Positions 17,486 to 25,887 of a stretch of DNA of 64,000 nt are shown here, in pieces. The stretch's first letter is position 1; each line of letters opens with the position of its first letter. A program made the position numbers and the translations under genes. The DNA lies in NCBI GenBank assembly GCA_947468275.1, contig CANIKO010000005.1, positions 153,127 to 217,126 of the forward strand, written 5' to 3'. The notes beneath the pieces are model-generated. The model had not been told where the DNA came from. It did not search any database and saw only the letters and a program-made list of their open reading frames with translations. This DNA is from Bacteroidota bacterium. GTDB taxonomy: Bacteria; Bacteroidota; Bacteroidia; NS11-12g; UBA9320.

Positions 17486-18859
17486 CTAATAATGAACTAT
17501 TCTTGACTTGTAGAGTCTTCCATCTGCCGAAGTGATTTCTATAAAATATAAACCCGATTTAAGCGAAGAAATATCCAATGTACTCAATTGCGATTGTATT
17601 GTTTGGGTTTTAACTACTTGACCTGTTACATCAATAACTTTAAGCTGTGAATTGCCATTAAAGTTAGTTTCTACATTTAATGTATTATTGGCAGGATTAG
17701 GATAAAGCCTTGTATTTACTTGACTAAAAGTGGTTGGTTTAATATCTGCCTCAATCATCCCCGCATCATTTGAAGACGATGGCCAGCAGTTGCTCGTTTT
17801 ACTGCTTCTGAAAGAAGTAAAATCAATCATAAACGGAATTTTTTTATCCGTCCTAAAATCCATTATAGAACCTTTAATTTTAGTTGTATCATTAGTATTC
17901 CAATAGTTGGAAGTAAAGTCAGAAAAATGATAGGTGCCTGTGGTAGATGAGCAGCTATTAAAAAAGACAGCCTTATAAGTATAATTCATGAAATTATTAT
18001 TATTAATGTTAATAGTATCATTAGTATAATAATAACAAGGCATATTGATAAATATAGCCATTGAATCAAATTCGTTATTCTCAATTTTAAAATTACATCC
18101 ATAGTTGTTTACCGAACTTAAATCAATAGCTCCCGAGTAAGGATATTTGCCGTTTTTAAAATAATTGCAACTTATTATTGCCTTTTTAGAGTTAGTAAAT
18201 GAACTGATGCTGGCATAATACCTATCGCCATAAAAATAATTATTTTTAATAATACTGTTTTCGGCCAATGCAACATATCCATAGCTATGAATTAAATTGT
18301 CTGTAAAATAAAGACTGGTATTTTGTTTTAATCCATAAATTAAAAATCCAAATCCGTCGCCGGTAAAATTGCAATGAGACACCCAAAGGGTTATTGAATC
18401 GGAAGTGGTGCTTCCTATTGGGTAATTTATTTTATTAAAATGCGAATATTCTACTATCAAACTGGTTCTGTCCAATGTCAATTCATTTCCTGATAAGGGG
18501 CCATCAAAACTGCAATATTTAATTTGACATCCAGTTTTTGTAGAAGGATTATAATCCATAGCGGTATCCGAAAAAACGATAGACAAAGCTTTAAATTTTA
18601 CCAATGAATCTTTGTTGCCAATGGCTATGAGGCAGCCATTCACAGTTAATTTATAACTGGCACTGGCAATTACCTCAACTCCAGGTTTAATAGTAACGGT
18701 TACACCCTGATTGATAATTACCTGGCTGTTTATTAAGTAAGGACTGCCCGACGGGGTCCACACTTGATTGCTGCTGATAACTGAACTTACCGTAGTAGAA
18801 GCACTGGCAAATCCGCAGATGAGGAATAAAAAAATAGGTAAAAGTAATTTTGTTTTCAT
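17486..18859 (-). CDS. Secreted right-handed beta-helix protein with T9SS type A sorting domain
   Basis: A 457-residue exported protein: signal peptide (residues 1-20, ending in FASA), then a parallel beta-helix region. The helix repeats are seen as short Asn/Tyr-rich rungs such as GCQIKYCSFDG, VSHCNFTGDGFGF, SIIKNNYFYGDRYY and NFKIENNEFDS. The C-terminal 75 residues are a type A T9SS sorting domain (RLYPNPANNTLNVET, then VIDVTGQVVKTQ, LKSGLYFIEI, YKSRIVHY). The protein is expected at the cell surface or released after processing by the T9SS sortase. Beta-helix proteins of this type often bind or cut polysaccharides, but no catalytic site can be assigned. It is convergent with hflX, 21 bases apart. 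Confidence 0.85.
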   Translation of the reverse strand: MKTKLLLPIFLFLICGFASASTTVSSVISSNQVWTPSGSPYLINSQVIINQGVTVTIKPGVEVIASASYKLTVNGCLIAIGNKDSLVKFKALSIVFSDTAMDYNPSTKTGCQIKYCSFDGPLSGNELTLDRTSLIVEYSHFNKINYPIGSTTSDSITLWVSHCNFTGDGFGFLIYGLKQNTSLYFTDNLIHSYGYVALAENSIIKNNYFYGDRYYASISSFTNSKKAIISCNYFKNGKYPYSGAIDLSSVNNYGCNFKIENNEFDSMAIFINMPCYYYTNDTININNNNFMNYTYKAVFFNSCSSTTGTYHFSDFTSNYWNTNDTTKIKGSIMDFRTDKKIPFMIDFTSFRSSKTSNCWPSSSNDAGMIEADIKPTTFSQVNTRLYPNPANNTLNVETNFNGNSQLKVIDVTGQVVKTQTIQSQLSTLDISSLKSGLYFIEITSADGRLYKSRIVHY

Positions 18860-19111
18860 GGGGTAAATATTAAGGTTTGTTTTTTTTATGTTTTCGAATA
18901 AAGGTTTTATTGAAGGGATGAAATCAATTTATTTTTTTTTTAACATGAAAATGACATGGGATTTGTTCTCTGACCTTAATTTGTGGGGACATGAATAATG
19001 GCTATGGAGTTTAAATATTGCGAAATGGATACCCTTAAATTTAATTATTACTAAATTAATTTTATTATGCTCAATTAGTCAATTAGAATGATACCTTTAC
19101 AAAAAAATATT

Positions 19112-19771
19112 ATGAAAATAAAAAATAAACTTATCTTTTTTGTCTGTGCTTTTTTCTTCTTTGGGGATTCTTATGCTGACCCAAATCAAGACACCGCATA
19201 TACTATTGCGGATGCCTTGGCTGCTCAAGCAATAGCCGTAAATAGCTTATCTGGAGCAGATTTTTGTATACTCAACACTGCGATGAATAGTGGGTTGACT
19301 GATGAACAGATTTTAGAAGCTATTGATGGTAACTCTGGGATTGATGGAATTAGGACTATTTTAATTGCTACTCAAGAAAGTTTAGCCAATTTTGGAGCAA
19401 TCACTTTTATTGGCAGGAATTCAGCAAACGCATCACTTGTTAAGGAAAGACTTTATTGGGATTTGGATGGAACAATTAATGCTGGATGCGCGGCTCATAA
19501 AGCTGCGATAAGTTCATGTATGTGGGCTTTTGCACAGTATAACTTTGCTGCTGCCTTGTCATGTACAATATTTTCAGTCTTTTATGAGGTGTGTTATTTA
19601 GCCGCTCTAATTATAAATACTGGCGCAATGAATTCCTGCTGTGATGTAGCAGATGCTGCTTCTCCTGGCTGCGCTGGTACCACTGCAGGAGGTGGAGGCG
19701 GAGGAGGGCCAGTTTATCATAATCCTTTACTTCAAAGTTGGACTGAAATACCAAATTCAAACTGCAATTGA
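19112..19771 (+). CDS. Exported Cys- and Gly-rich protein of unknown function
   Basis: I do not recognise a family. From ATG 19112 the protein has a clear signal peptide (MKIKNKLIFFVCAFFFFGDS, then YADPNQ); an in-frame ATG at 19088 would put eight extra residues before it and is less likely. The mature part of about 200 residues is Ala-rich and helical, with a central hydrophobic region (residues about 135-180) containing several Cys (AGCAAHKA, SSCMWAF, CCDVAD, GCAG), then a run of seven Gly and a polar tail ending in SNCN. The next gene starts inside its stop codon and the one after overlaps that, so three genes are translationally coupled. Function unknown. Confidence 0.65.
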   Translation: MKIKNKLIFFVCAFFFFGDSYADPNQDTAYTIADALAAQAIAVNSLSGADFCILNTAMNSGLTDEQILEAIDGNSGIDGIRTILIATQESLANFGAITFIGRNSANASLVKERLYWDLDGTINAGCAAHKAAISSCMWAFAQYNFAAALSCTIFSVFYEVCYLAALIINTGAMNSCCDVADAASPGCAGTTAGGGGGGGPVYHNPLLQSWTEIPNSNCN

Positions 19772-20031
19772 TAAGTATTAAGTCGATTAAATATAAATAC
19801 ATTAGTTATATAATTGGTTTTCTTGGATTATCAATTTATGCATATTTTCAGTATGTCTATATTTTATTTTTAACAAGTTGCTTTATGACTTGGTTGAAAT
19901 ACATTTATTATCACAGGTTAATCCAAGAAGATAATGACTCCTCTTTAATTGAAAGTTCTAAAAGTGAATTTAAAAACGCATTTTATATTACTATTATGTT
20001 CTTAATTATTACGATATTTAAATTTTTATGA
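19768..20031 (+). CDS. Small membrane protein coupled to its neighbours
   Basis: An 87-residue protein with about three hydrophobic segments (residues 12-22, 24-36 and 71-86) separated by basic and polar stretches. The proposed start is TTG 19768, which overlaps the stop of the preceding gene (TTGA), and its own stop overlaps the ATG of the following delta-60 gene (ATGA). Such double overlap supports a real coupled reading frame despite the weak start codon. No family is recognised. It may be an accessory or anchoring protein for one of the two exported neighbours; that is a guess from position. Confidence 0.5.
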   Translation: MISIKSIKYKYISYIIGFLGLSIYAYFQYVYILFLTSCFMTWLKYIYYHRLIQEDNDSSLIESSKSEFKNAFYITIMFLIITIFKFL

Positions 20032-21557
20032 CCATAAAAGTTAATATAATTTTAAGTGTTTTACAAATATTTAATTGTCTGGTATCAAAAGGACAAGCAG
20101 GTAATCTTGATAATTCTTTTGGAAATAATGGAATTGTAATCACAACAATAAGTACTGGTAATGATCAAATTCTTGCTTCAAAAATACAATCAGATGGCAG
20201 AATTCTAGCTGCTGGACACGTTTATAATGGTACTAACTACGATTTTGCAATTGCCAGATACAAAGTGGATGGTAAGTTGGATACAAGTTTTAATTTAAAT
20301 GGAAAAGTAACTTTTGGAGTAGGTATAGAAAACGATTTTGTATATTCAATGGTAATTCAAAATGATGGCAAGATTTTAATTGGAGGACAATCAATATCTA
20401 GCTCAAAAGGATACTTTGCTTTAGCTAGAGTTAATTTAAATGGTTCTTTAGATAATAGTTTTGGCAATAATGGAAAAGTAGTAACTTCTCTAAGTGGGAA
20501 AAAAGATTTAGCCTATGCAATAGCAATTAAAGATGATAAAATTATTTTGGCTGGATATTCTACTATTAATAATGGCAATAGTATTGCAATAGCAAGGTAT
20601 AATATTAACGGTGAAATTGATACAACATTTAATAGAACGGGAAAGTTAATAAAGAAAATAACTATTGATAGTTTAAATGAGATTCAATCAATAGCAATAC
20701 AACCAAATGGGAAAATTGTAATTGCAGGGTTTTCAGGTTCTTCTACAGTATCCAAATTTCTTATTGCAAGATATAATGAACAAGGCACATTAGATACAGG
20801 TTTTGCTAAAAAAGGTTATACATTAACAGATTTTGGGAACAGCTATAACAGAATATCTTCAGTTGCAATTCTTAATGATGGGAAAATTTTAGCATGTGGT
20901 ACTGTATCAAGCCTGTTTGGTTATGAGTTTGCCTTAGTAAAGTATAAATACAACGGAATGTTGGATACTACTTTTGGAAATAAAGGTAAAGCAACTTCAG
21001 AAATTAATGGATTTAATATTGCAACATCTATGGCTTTGCAACCTGATGGAAAAATTATTTTAGCTGGCTATTCGCAAATTAATTCTACTATCCAATTCTG
21101 CATGATAAGATTTGATAGTGTAGGATTTGTAGATACCAATTTTGGTAAAAAAGGTTTTTCTTCTACTGCAATTGGATCAAAAATGGATATCGCAAATAGT
21201 ATTTGCCTTCAATCAAACGGTAGAATTATTGTTGCGGGTGGGTCAAATAATGGTATAAAAAATGATTTTGCTATTGTAAGATATTTGGGAGGAGAAACTA
21301 GCTCCATACAAAATTTAAAAATACCCAAGTGTTTGGTTAATATTTATCCCAACCCTTCAACAGGTATTATTAACTTTGATTGTGATGAAAACATGAATAT
21401 TCGGATTTACAATTCTATTGGGTCATTGGTTAAAGAAATAAATTGCTCTGGTATTCAAACTTTGGATATGTCAAATCAGTCCGCAGGATTGTACACAATA
21501 AAAATTAAAACAAGTAGCAGGCAGATTATTCAGAAGGTTTTTATTATTGAAGAATAA
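20028..21557 (+). CDS. Delta-60 repeat protein with T9SS type A sorting domain
   Basis: A 509-residue exported protein. After a short signal peptide (ending about residue 23) come seven delta-60 repeats (PF17164), each a beta blade opening with a LDxSFGxxG-like turn (NLDNSFGNNG, SLDNSFGNNG, MLDTTFGNKG) and containing DGKI(L/I)(L/A)AG and FA(L/I)xRY strands. The last 75 residues are a type A sorting domain (NIYPNPSTGIINFD, IRIYNSIGSLVKEI, SAGLYTIKI). Such proteins are secreted through T9SS and predicted to form propellers; the ligand is unknown. It overlaps the preceding membrane protein by four bases and ends in a long perfect palindrome. A paralogue of nearly the same layout lies at 31090-32652. 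Confidence 0.9.
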   Translation: MTIKVNIILSVLQIFNCLVSKGQAGNLDNSFGNNGIVITTISTGNDQILASKIQSDGRILAAGHVYNGTNYDFAIARYKVDGKLDTSFNLNGKVTFGVGIENDFVYSMVIQNDGKILIGGQSISSSKGYFALARVNLNGSLDNSFGNNGKVVTSLSGKKDLAYAIAIKDDKIILAGYSTINNGNSIAIARYNINGEIDTTFNRTGKLIKKITIDSLNEIQSIAIQPNGKIVIAGFSGSSTVSKFLIARYNEQGTLDTGFAKKGYTLTDFGNSYNRISSVAILNDGKILACGTVSSLFGYEFALVKYKYNGMLDTTFGNKGKATSEINGFNIATSMALQPDGKIILAGYSQINSTIQFCMIRFDSVGFVDTNFGKKGFSSTAIGSKMDIANSICLQSNGRIIVAGGSNNGIKNDFAIVRYLGGETSSIQNLKIPKCLVNIYPNPSTGIINFDCDENMNIRIYNSIGSLVKEINCSGIQTLDMSNQSAGLYTIKIKTSSRQIIQKVFIIEE

Positions 21558-21597
21558 ATCTATTGCCGTTGCTTTAAAGCAACGGCAATAGATTTAT
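21554..21597. terminator. Perfect 44-base palindrome at the end of the delta-60 gene
   Basis: Two arms of 22 bases match without any mismatch or loop; the centre is GCTTTAAAGC. It overlaps the stop codon TAA. It is followed by ATATAAAAAA rather than a T run, so it could end transcription, cap the mRNA 3' end, or be a bidirectional site. Confidence 0.6.
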
Positions 21598-21621
21598 ATA
21601 AAAAAACATCTCCCAAAAACT

Positions 21622-21629
21622 TAAATTTG
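21622..21629 (+). promoter_or_regulatory. Probable -7 element of thrS operon
   Basis: TAAATTTG fits TAnnTTTG and lies 20 bases before the thrS ATG. No matching -33 box at 19 bases. Confidence 0.4.
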
Positions 21630-21648
21630 CACTCTTTTTAAAAAATTT

Positions 21649-23571
21649 ATGATTAATGTAACACTTCCTGATGGCTCGGTGAGGCAGTACCCAAAAGGTA
21701 CTACTGCCATGGACATAGCCAAGGGGATTAGCGAAGGATTGGCTCGCAATGTTTTGGCGGCCAAAGTAAACGACGAGGTTTGGGATAGTTTTCGCCCAAT
21801 TAATAACGATAGTTCATTAAAATTATTGACTTGGGACGATAAGGAAGGGAAATCTACCTTTTGGCATAGCTCTGCACATATTATGGCTGAGGCTTTAGAA
21901 GCCATTTATCCGGGGGTTCAACTTGGAATTGGTCCTCCCATTGAAAATGGTTTTTATTACGATGTGGATTTTGGAGGAATGCCATTTACTGCTGACCAAC
22001 TGCCCGCAATTGAAGCAAAAATGCAGGAATTGGCGAATGCTGATAATACATTTACCCGTCAGGATGTTTCTAAAAATGATGCTATTGATTATTTTACCAA
22101 AAAAGGCGACCCCTATAAACTGGAACTAATTGATGGATTGCAAGACGGACAAATTACGTTTTACCATCAGGGCAATTTTACCGATTTATGCCGAGGGCCA
22201 CATATTCCTTCTACAGGAAAAATAAAGGCTGTTAAATTATTAAACATCGCCGGAGCCTATTGGCGTGGGGATGAAAAAAATAAACAGTTAACTCGTTTGT
22301 ATGGAGTTACGTTTCCAAAAGCAAAAGAATTAGCAGAATTTCTTTTTGTGTTAGAAGAAGCCAAAAAACGCGACCACCGAAAGTTGGGCAAGGAACTGGA
22401 ATTGTTTATGTTTTCGGATAAAGTAGGAGCGGGGTTACCCATCTGGTTGCCGCGCGGTACTATGATTCGTGAACGCTTGGAACGTTTTATGCGCCAAGAG
22501 CAATTGGAAAGAGGCTACGTGCAAGTAGTAACGCCGCACATTGGAAAAAAGGATTTATATGTTACTTCAGGTCATTATGAAAAATATGGTAAGGATTCAT
22601 TTCAGCCAATTCATACACCAGAAGAAGGAGAAGAATTTTTCCTGAAACCAATGAATTGCCCGCATCATTGTGAAATATATGGACATAAGCCAAGGTCGTA
22701 TAAAGAATTGCCGGTGCGAATAGCCGAATTTGGAACAGTTTACCGTTATGAACAATCGGGCGAATTGAATGGATTAACTCGCGTACGAGGATTCACCCAA
22801 GACGATGCTCATATTTTTTGTACTGCCGACCAAATAAAGGATGAATTTAAATCGGTGATAGATTTAGTGATTCATGTACTAAAGAAATTGAATTTTGAAA
22901 ATTACACTGCACAAATTTCTTTGCGTGATCAGGTAAATCGTGAAAAATATATTGGAAGCGATGAAAACTGGGAAAAGGCTGAAAATGCAATTATTGAAGC
23001 TGCCGCTGAAAAAGGTTTGATAACAGTAACTGAATACGGTGAAGCTGCCTTTTATGGTCCTAAATTAGACTTTATGGTGAAAGATGCCTTGGGCCGTTCA
23101 TGGCAATTGGGCACTATTCAGGTGGATTATAATTTGCCTGAACGTTTTGAATTAGAATATATAACTTCTGAAAATACAAAGGCTCGTCCTGTTATGATTC
23201 ACCGTGCACCGTTTGGTTCATTGGAGCGATTTATCGGAGTTTTAATAGAACATTGCAGTGGAAATTTTCCGCTTTGGCTAACCCCTGACCAAGTTGCAAT
23301 ATTGCCAATCAGTGAAAAGTTTGAGGAATTTGCAAAAAGCCTTTTAATTTATTTAGAAAAAAACGATATTCGCGGCCTTGTAGATTTTAGGAGTGAAAAG
23401 GTAGGCAGAAAGATTCGGGATGCAGAAATGAAAAAAATCCCCATCATGCTTATTATTGGTGAAAAGGAACAAGAAAATAATGAAGTATCAGTGAGGGTGC
23501 ATGGAGAAGGAGATGTTGGTTCAATGAAACTTGAAGATTTTGTAAGTTATTTTAAACAGAAGCTAAATTAA
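21649..23571 (+). CDS. thrS: Threonine--tRNA ligase
   Basis: Charges tRNA-Thr in the cytosol. At 640 residues it has the full set of domains: TGS (1-60, starting [17 protein letters not shown]), the editing domain with [11 protein letters not shown] and the paired [14 protein letters not shown] motif, class II catalytic motif 2 with [26 protein letters not shown], zinc ligands in [10 protein letters not shown] and downstream, motif 3 with [18 protein letters not shown], and a C-terminal anticodon-binding domain. The gene leads a thrS-infC-rpmI-rplT operon, a widely conserved order; infC follows after only a few bases. Confidence 0.98.
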   Translation: MINVTLPDGSVRQYPKGTTAMDIAKGISEGLARNVLAAKVNDEVWDSFRPINNDSSLKLLTWDDKEGKSTFWHSSAHIMAEALEAIYPGVQLGIGPPIENGFYYDVDFGGMPFTADQLPAIEAKMQELANADNTFTRQDVSKNDAIDYFTKKGDPYKLELIDGLQDGQITFYHQGNFTDLCRGPHIPSTGKIKAVKLLNIAGAYWRGDEKNKQLTRLYGVTFPKAKELAEFLFVLEEAKKRDHRKLGKELELFMFSDKVGAGLPIWLPRGTMIRERLERFMRQEQLERGYVQVVTPHIGKKDLYVTSGHYEKYGKDSFQPIHTPEEGEEFFLKPMNCPHHCEIYGHKPRSYKELPVRIAEFGTVYRYEQSGELNGLTRVRGFTQDDAHIFCTADQIKDEFKSVIDLVIHVLKKLNFENYTAQISLRDQVNREKYIGSDENWEKAENAIIEAAAEKGLITVTEYGEAAFYGPKLDFMVKDALGRSWQLGTIQVDYNLPERFELEYITSENTKARPVMIHRAPFGSLERFIGVLIEHCSGNFPLWLTPDQVAILPISEKFEEFAKSLLIYLEKNDIRGLVDFRSEKVGRKIRDAEMKKIPIMLIIGEKEQENNEVSVRVHGEGDVGSMKLEDFVSYFKQKLN

Positions 23572-23574
23572 TTA

Positions 23575-24207
23575 ATTATAGAAAACCCAATTAAAAATAC
23601 TCCGCCTGAAATACCGGCAGTTCCCGCAGGGAATGACCGACCGATAGTTCCGGCTCCTCAGGTTCGTACACCCGGTTTTAGAAGACCGCCTGTTAAGGTT
23701 GAACTCCACAAAATAAATGGCAAAATTACTGCTGACCCGATCCGTTTGGTTGGTGAAAATGTTGAGCCTGGTATTGTTAGTTTAAGTGAAGGTATTGAGC
23801 TAGCAGAAGAGTTTGGATTGGATTTGGTTGAAATATCGCCAAAAGCTGATCCACCAGTTTGTAGAATTGTAGATTACAATAAATTTTTATACGAACAGAA
23901 AAAGAAGGCAAAAGAAATAAAGGCCAATAGTTCTCGAGTAGAAATAAAAGAAATACGATTTGGACCAAATACTGATGAGCATGATATTGAATTTAAAACC
24001 AAACATGCTACTAAGTTTTTGAGTGAAGGCCATAAAGTTAGAGCTTACGTATTTTTCAGAGGAAGGACAATTGTTTATAAAGAACGTGGTTCAAAACTTT
24101 TAGAGGAATTTGCAGCCAGCCTAAGTGACATAGCAAAAGTAGAAATGGAACCTAAGATGGAAGGGAAAAAAATGTTCATCATGCTAGGACCAAAAGTTAA
24201 AAAATAA
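23575..24207 (+). CDS. infC: Translation initiation factor IF-3, AUU start
   Basis: IF-3 binds the 30S subunit and checks start-codon pairing. The conserved protein starts well before the first ATG, GTG or TTG: codons from 23575 translate into a Pro-rich lead of about 45 residues, then HKINGKITADPIRLVGENV, the usual IF-3 N-terminal strand. The only conventional start codon in frame after the thrS stop is TTG 23746, which would cut this domain. ATT at 23575, three bases after thrS, is therefore the best start (210 residues); ATA 23578 or ATT 23590 are alternatives. AUU is the known self-regulating start of infC in Escherichia coli. Core motifs are DLVEISPKADPPVCRIVDYN and VRAYVFFRGR. Confidence 0.9.
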   Translation: MIENPIKNTPPEIPAVPAGNDRPIVPAPQVRTPGFRRPPVKVELHKINGKITADPIRLVGENVEPGIVSLSEGIELAEEFGLDLVEISPKADPPVCRIVDYNKFLYEQKKKAKEIKANSSRVEIKEIRFGPNTDEHDIEFKTKHATKFLSEGHKVRAYVFFRGRTIVYKERGSKLLEEFAASLSDIAKVEMEPKMEGKKMFIMLGPKVKK

Positions 24208-24231
24208 AAAGAATTAAGAACGAATAGAATC

Positions 24232-24426
24232 ATGCCAAAATTAAAAACCAATTCAAGTGCCAAGAAGAGATTTAAAGTTACCGCTACCGGTAAAGTTAAA
24301 TTTAAGCACGCTTTTAAAAATCACATTTTAACAAAGAAGTCTCATAAACGTAAAAAAGGTTTAGGTGCACCTGCTTATGTAGATGATACCAACATGGCTA
24401 ACGTTAAGTTCATGCTAAGAATGTAA
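24232..24426 (+). CDS. rpmI: 50S ribosomal protein L35
   Basis: A 64-residue, strongly basic ribosomal protein of the large subunit. It shows the family pattern [20 protein letters not shown] followed by [18 protein letters not shown], and ends with a short hydrophobic helix as usual. It lies 24 bases after infC in the conserved infC-rpmI-rplT order. A 154-base gap with a short repeat separates it from rplT. Confidence 0.97.
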   Translation: MPKLKTNSSAKKRFKVTATGKVKFKHAFKNHILTKKSHKRKKGLGAPAYVDDTNMANVKFMLRM

Positions 24427-24468
24427 TTAGATTTTAGATTTTGAGTGCAGAGATATGAGACTTTAAAA

Positions 24469-24504
24469 CATTTTCAAATTTCCAAATCTTCAAATTTTCA
24501 AATC
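24469..24504 (-). repeat. Short repeat of four RATTTGRA units between rpmI and rplT
   Basis: On the minus strand it reads GATTTGAA AATTTGAA GATTTGGA AATTTGAA AATG, the same unit and AATG cap as the arms of the cassette at 8440-8943. Confidence 0.7.
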
Positions 24505-24523
24505 AAAAATAATTTAACCCGCA

Positions 24524-24574
24524 ATGGCACTTAAGATTGTTGAAACATTACAGCGCCGTGCATTAATCAAATAA
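24524..24574 (+). CDS. Possible 16-residue leader peptide before rplT
   Basis: An ATG opens MALKIVETLQRRALIK and stops six bases before the rplT ATG. It has a reasonable composition but no known relative, and could be chance or a leader peptide for L20. Low confidence. Confidence 0.2.
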   Translation: MALKIVETLQRRALIK

Positions 24575-24580
24575 AAAAAA

Positions 24581-25084
24581 ATGCCAAGATCAGTAAATCA
24601 TGTTGCCTCAAGGGCACGCAGAAAAAGAATCCTCGAATTTGCCAAAGGCTATTGGGGTCGTAGAAAAAACGTTTGGACGGTTGCTAAAAATGCCGTAGAA
24701 AAAGCATGGGGCTATGCCTATCGTGACCGTAAAACCAAAAAACGCAACTTTCGTGCATTATGGATTCAGCGTATTAATGCTGCCACCCGTATGGAAGGAT
24801 TGTCTTATTCAAAGTTTATGAGTTTATATCACAACTCAGGAATGGAATTGAACCGTAAGGTATTAGCTGATTTAGCTATGAATCATCCTGAAGCTTTCAA
24901 AGCTGTAGTGGATTATGCAAAAGCAAACGGTGCTAAAGTAACCGTGGCTGCTAAACCAGCAGCGAAAGCCGCTCCTAAAGCTCCTAAAAAGGAAGCAGCA
25001 GTAGCAGCAGCCGAAGCACCTGTAGTAGCTGAAGTTGAAACAGCAACAGAAGAAACTTCAACTGAAAACGATTCAGCAGAATAA
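24581..25084 (+). CDS. rplT: 50S ribosomal protein L20 with long C-terminal tail
   Basis: L20 is an early-binding 23S rRNA protein needed for large-subunit assembly. Residues 1-117 are the normal protein ([50 protein letters not shown]). The usual length is about 115; here 50 more residues follow, first Ala/Lys/Pro-rich ([18 protein letters not shown]), then acidic ([15 protein letters not shown]). This low-complexity tail is probably disordered and is not expected from the family. It is in frame with no sign of a frameshift. The gene ends the thrS operon and is followed by a clear terminator. A short repeat and a possible tiny leader frame precede it. Confidence 0.95.
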   Translation: MPRSVNHVASRARRKRILEFAKGYWGRRKNVWTVAKNAVEKAWGYAYRDRKTKKRNFRALWIQRINAATRMEGLSYSKFMSLYHNSGMELNRKVLADLAMNHPEAFKAVVDYAKANGAKVTVAAKPAAKAAPKAPKKEAAVAAAEAPVVAEVETATEETSTENDSAE

Positions 25085-25108
25085 TATTCTTTAACGATAT
25101 TTAAAATG

Positions 25109-25136
25109 AAAGCCTCGAGAAATCGGGGCTTTTTTA
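25109..25136 (+). terminator. Intrinsic terminator of thrS-infC-rpmI-rplT operon
   Basis: The stem AAAGCCTCGA / TCGGGGCTTT with a GAAA loop is followed by a run of T. It lies between the stop of rplT and the convergent stop of the next gene. Confidence 0.85.
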
Positions 25137-25799
25137 TTAAAGAAGAAATCCAATCTTTAAATTTCCAATTATTACATTATTGATGGGTTTAGGATAAAAA
25201 GGCTGGACATTAACTAGTCCAATCATACCTGGCAATTTTAAAAAATGATAATACCCAATATCTGCTGTTAAATAAAAACGTTTACTGACCTTATAATTTA
25301 TTCCATTTCCTAAACCCAAGCCTAACTGGTGGTTGTAATATATTACATCATATTCAGGCAAATACCAACGTAAATTACCGGCTGCTCCTTCAACACCATC
25401 TCTATAGTTTATGCTAATTTGTCCAAAATATTTAAAATTATTTTTTTGAATCAGTTTTTTTTGTAGATCAAGTGAAATAAGGATAAAATAGACACTGATA
25501 ACATCACCCTTTACTTCTTTCGAATTAAATTTTTGAAGATATTCTGAAGTTGATATACTGGCTTTATAATTTTTATTGATTTGATATCCGAATCCTAATG
25601 AAGAAATACCTATGAAGTAAAAATGCTTATTTTTGGGATCAAGATATACATTTTTGTAATTATTTTTAATTCTATTTGTTAAAAGAATACTGGTATTAAC
25701 TCCGGGTTCAATTGAAAATCGCCTTTGCCTTTTTTTTGTGTCATTTCCAAATGAAGGTATGATTTTTAAAATTAAAAGAATTAGTATTATAAATCGCAT
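25137..25799 (-). CDS. Exported protein, probable outer-membrane beta-barrel
   Basis: A 220-residue protein with a signal peptide (about residues 1-18, ending in SFG) and a mature part made of alternating beta strands typical of small outer-membrane barrels: IGISSLGFGYQINKNYKASIST, YFGQISINYRDG, YYNHQLGLGLGNGINYKVS, FYLTADIGYYHFL. The last strand ends in NLKIGFLL, consistent with a barrel C-terminal signal. There is no named family I can assign. It is convergent with the rplT operon and 88 bases downstream of the SprE/PorW-like gene on the same strand, so it may be co-transcribed with it. Confidence 0.65.
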   Translation of the reverse strand: MRFIILILLILKIIPSFGNDTKKRQRRFSIEPGVNTSILLTNRIKNNYKNVYLDPKNKHFYFIGISSLGFGYQINKNYKASISTSEYLQKFNSKEVKGDVISVYFILISLDLQKKLIQKNNFKYFGQISINYRDGVEGAAGNLRWYLPEYDVIYYNHQLGLGLGNGINYKVSKRFYLTADIGYYHFLKLPGMIGLVNVQPFYPKPINNVIIGNLKIGFLL

Positions 25800-25887
25800 T
25801 TTACCAACTGATAGCGAATCAAAATTAACAATTTAATTTGGATCAAGGGAATTAAAAAAATCAGTTTATTCAGTTATTTGCTTGAGA

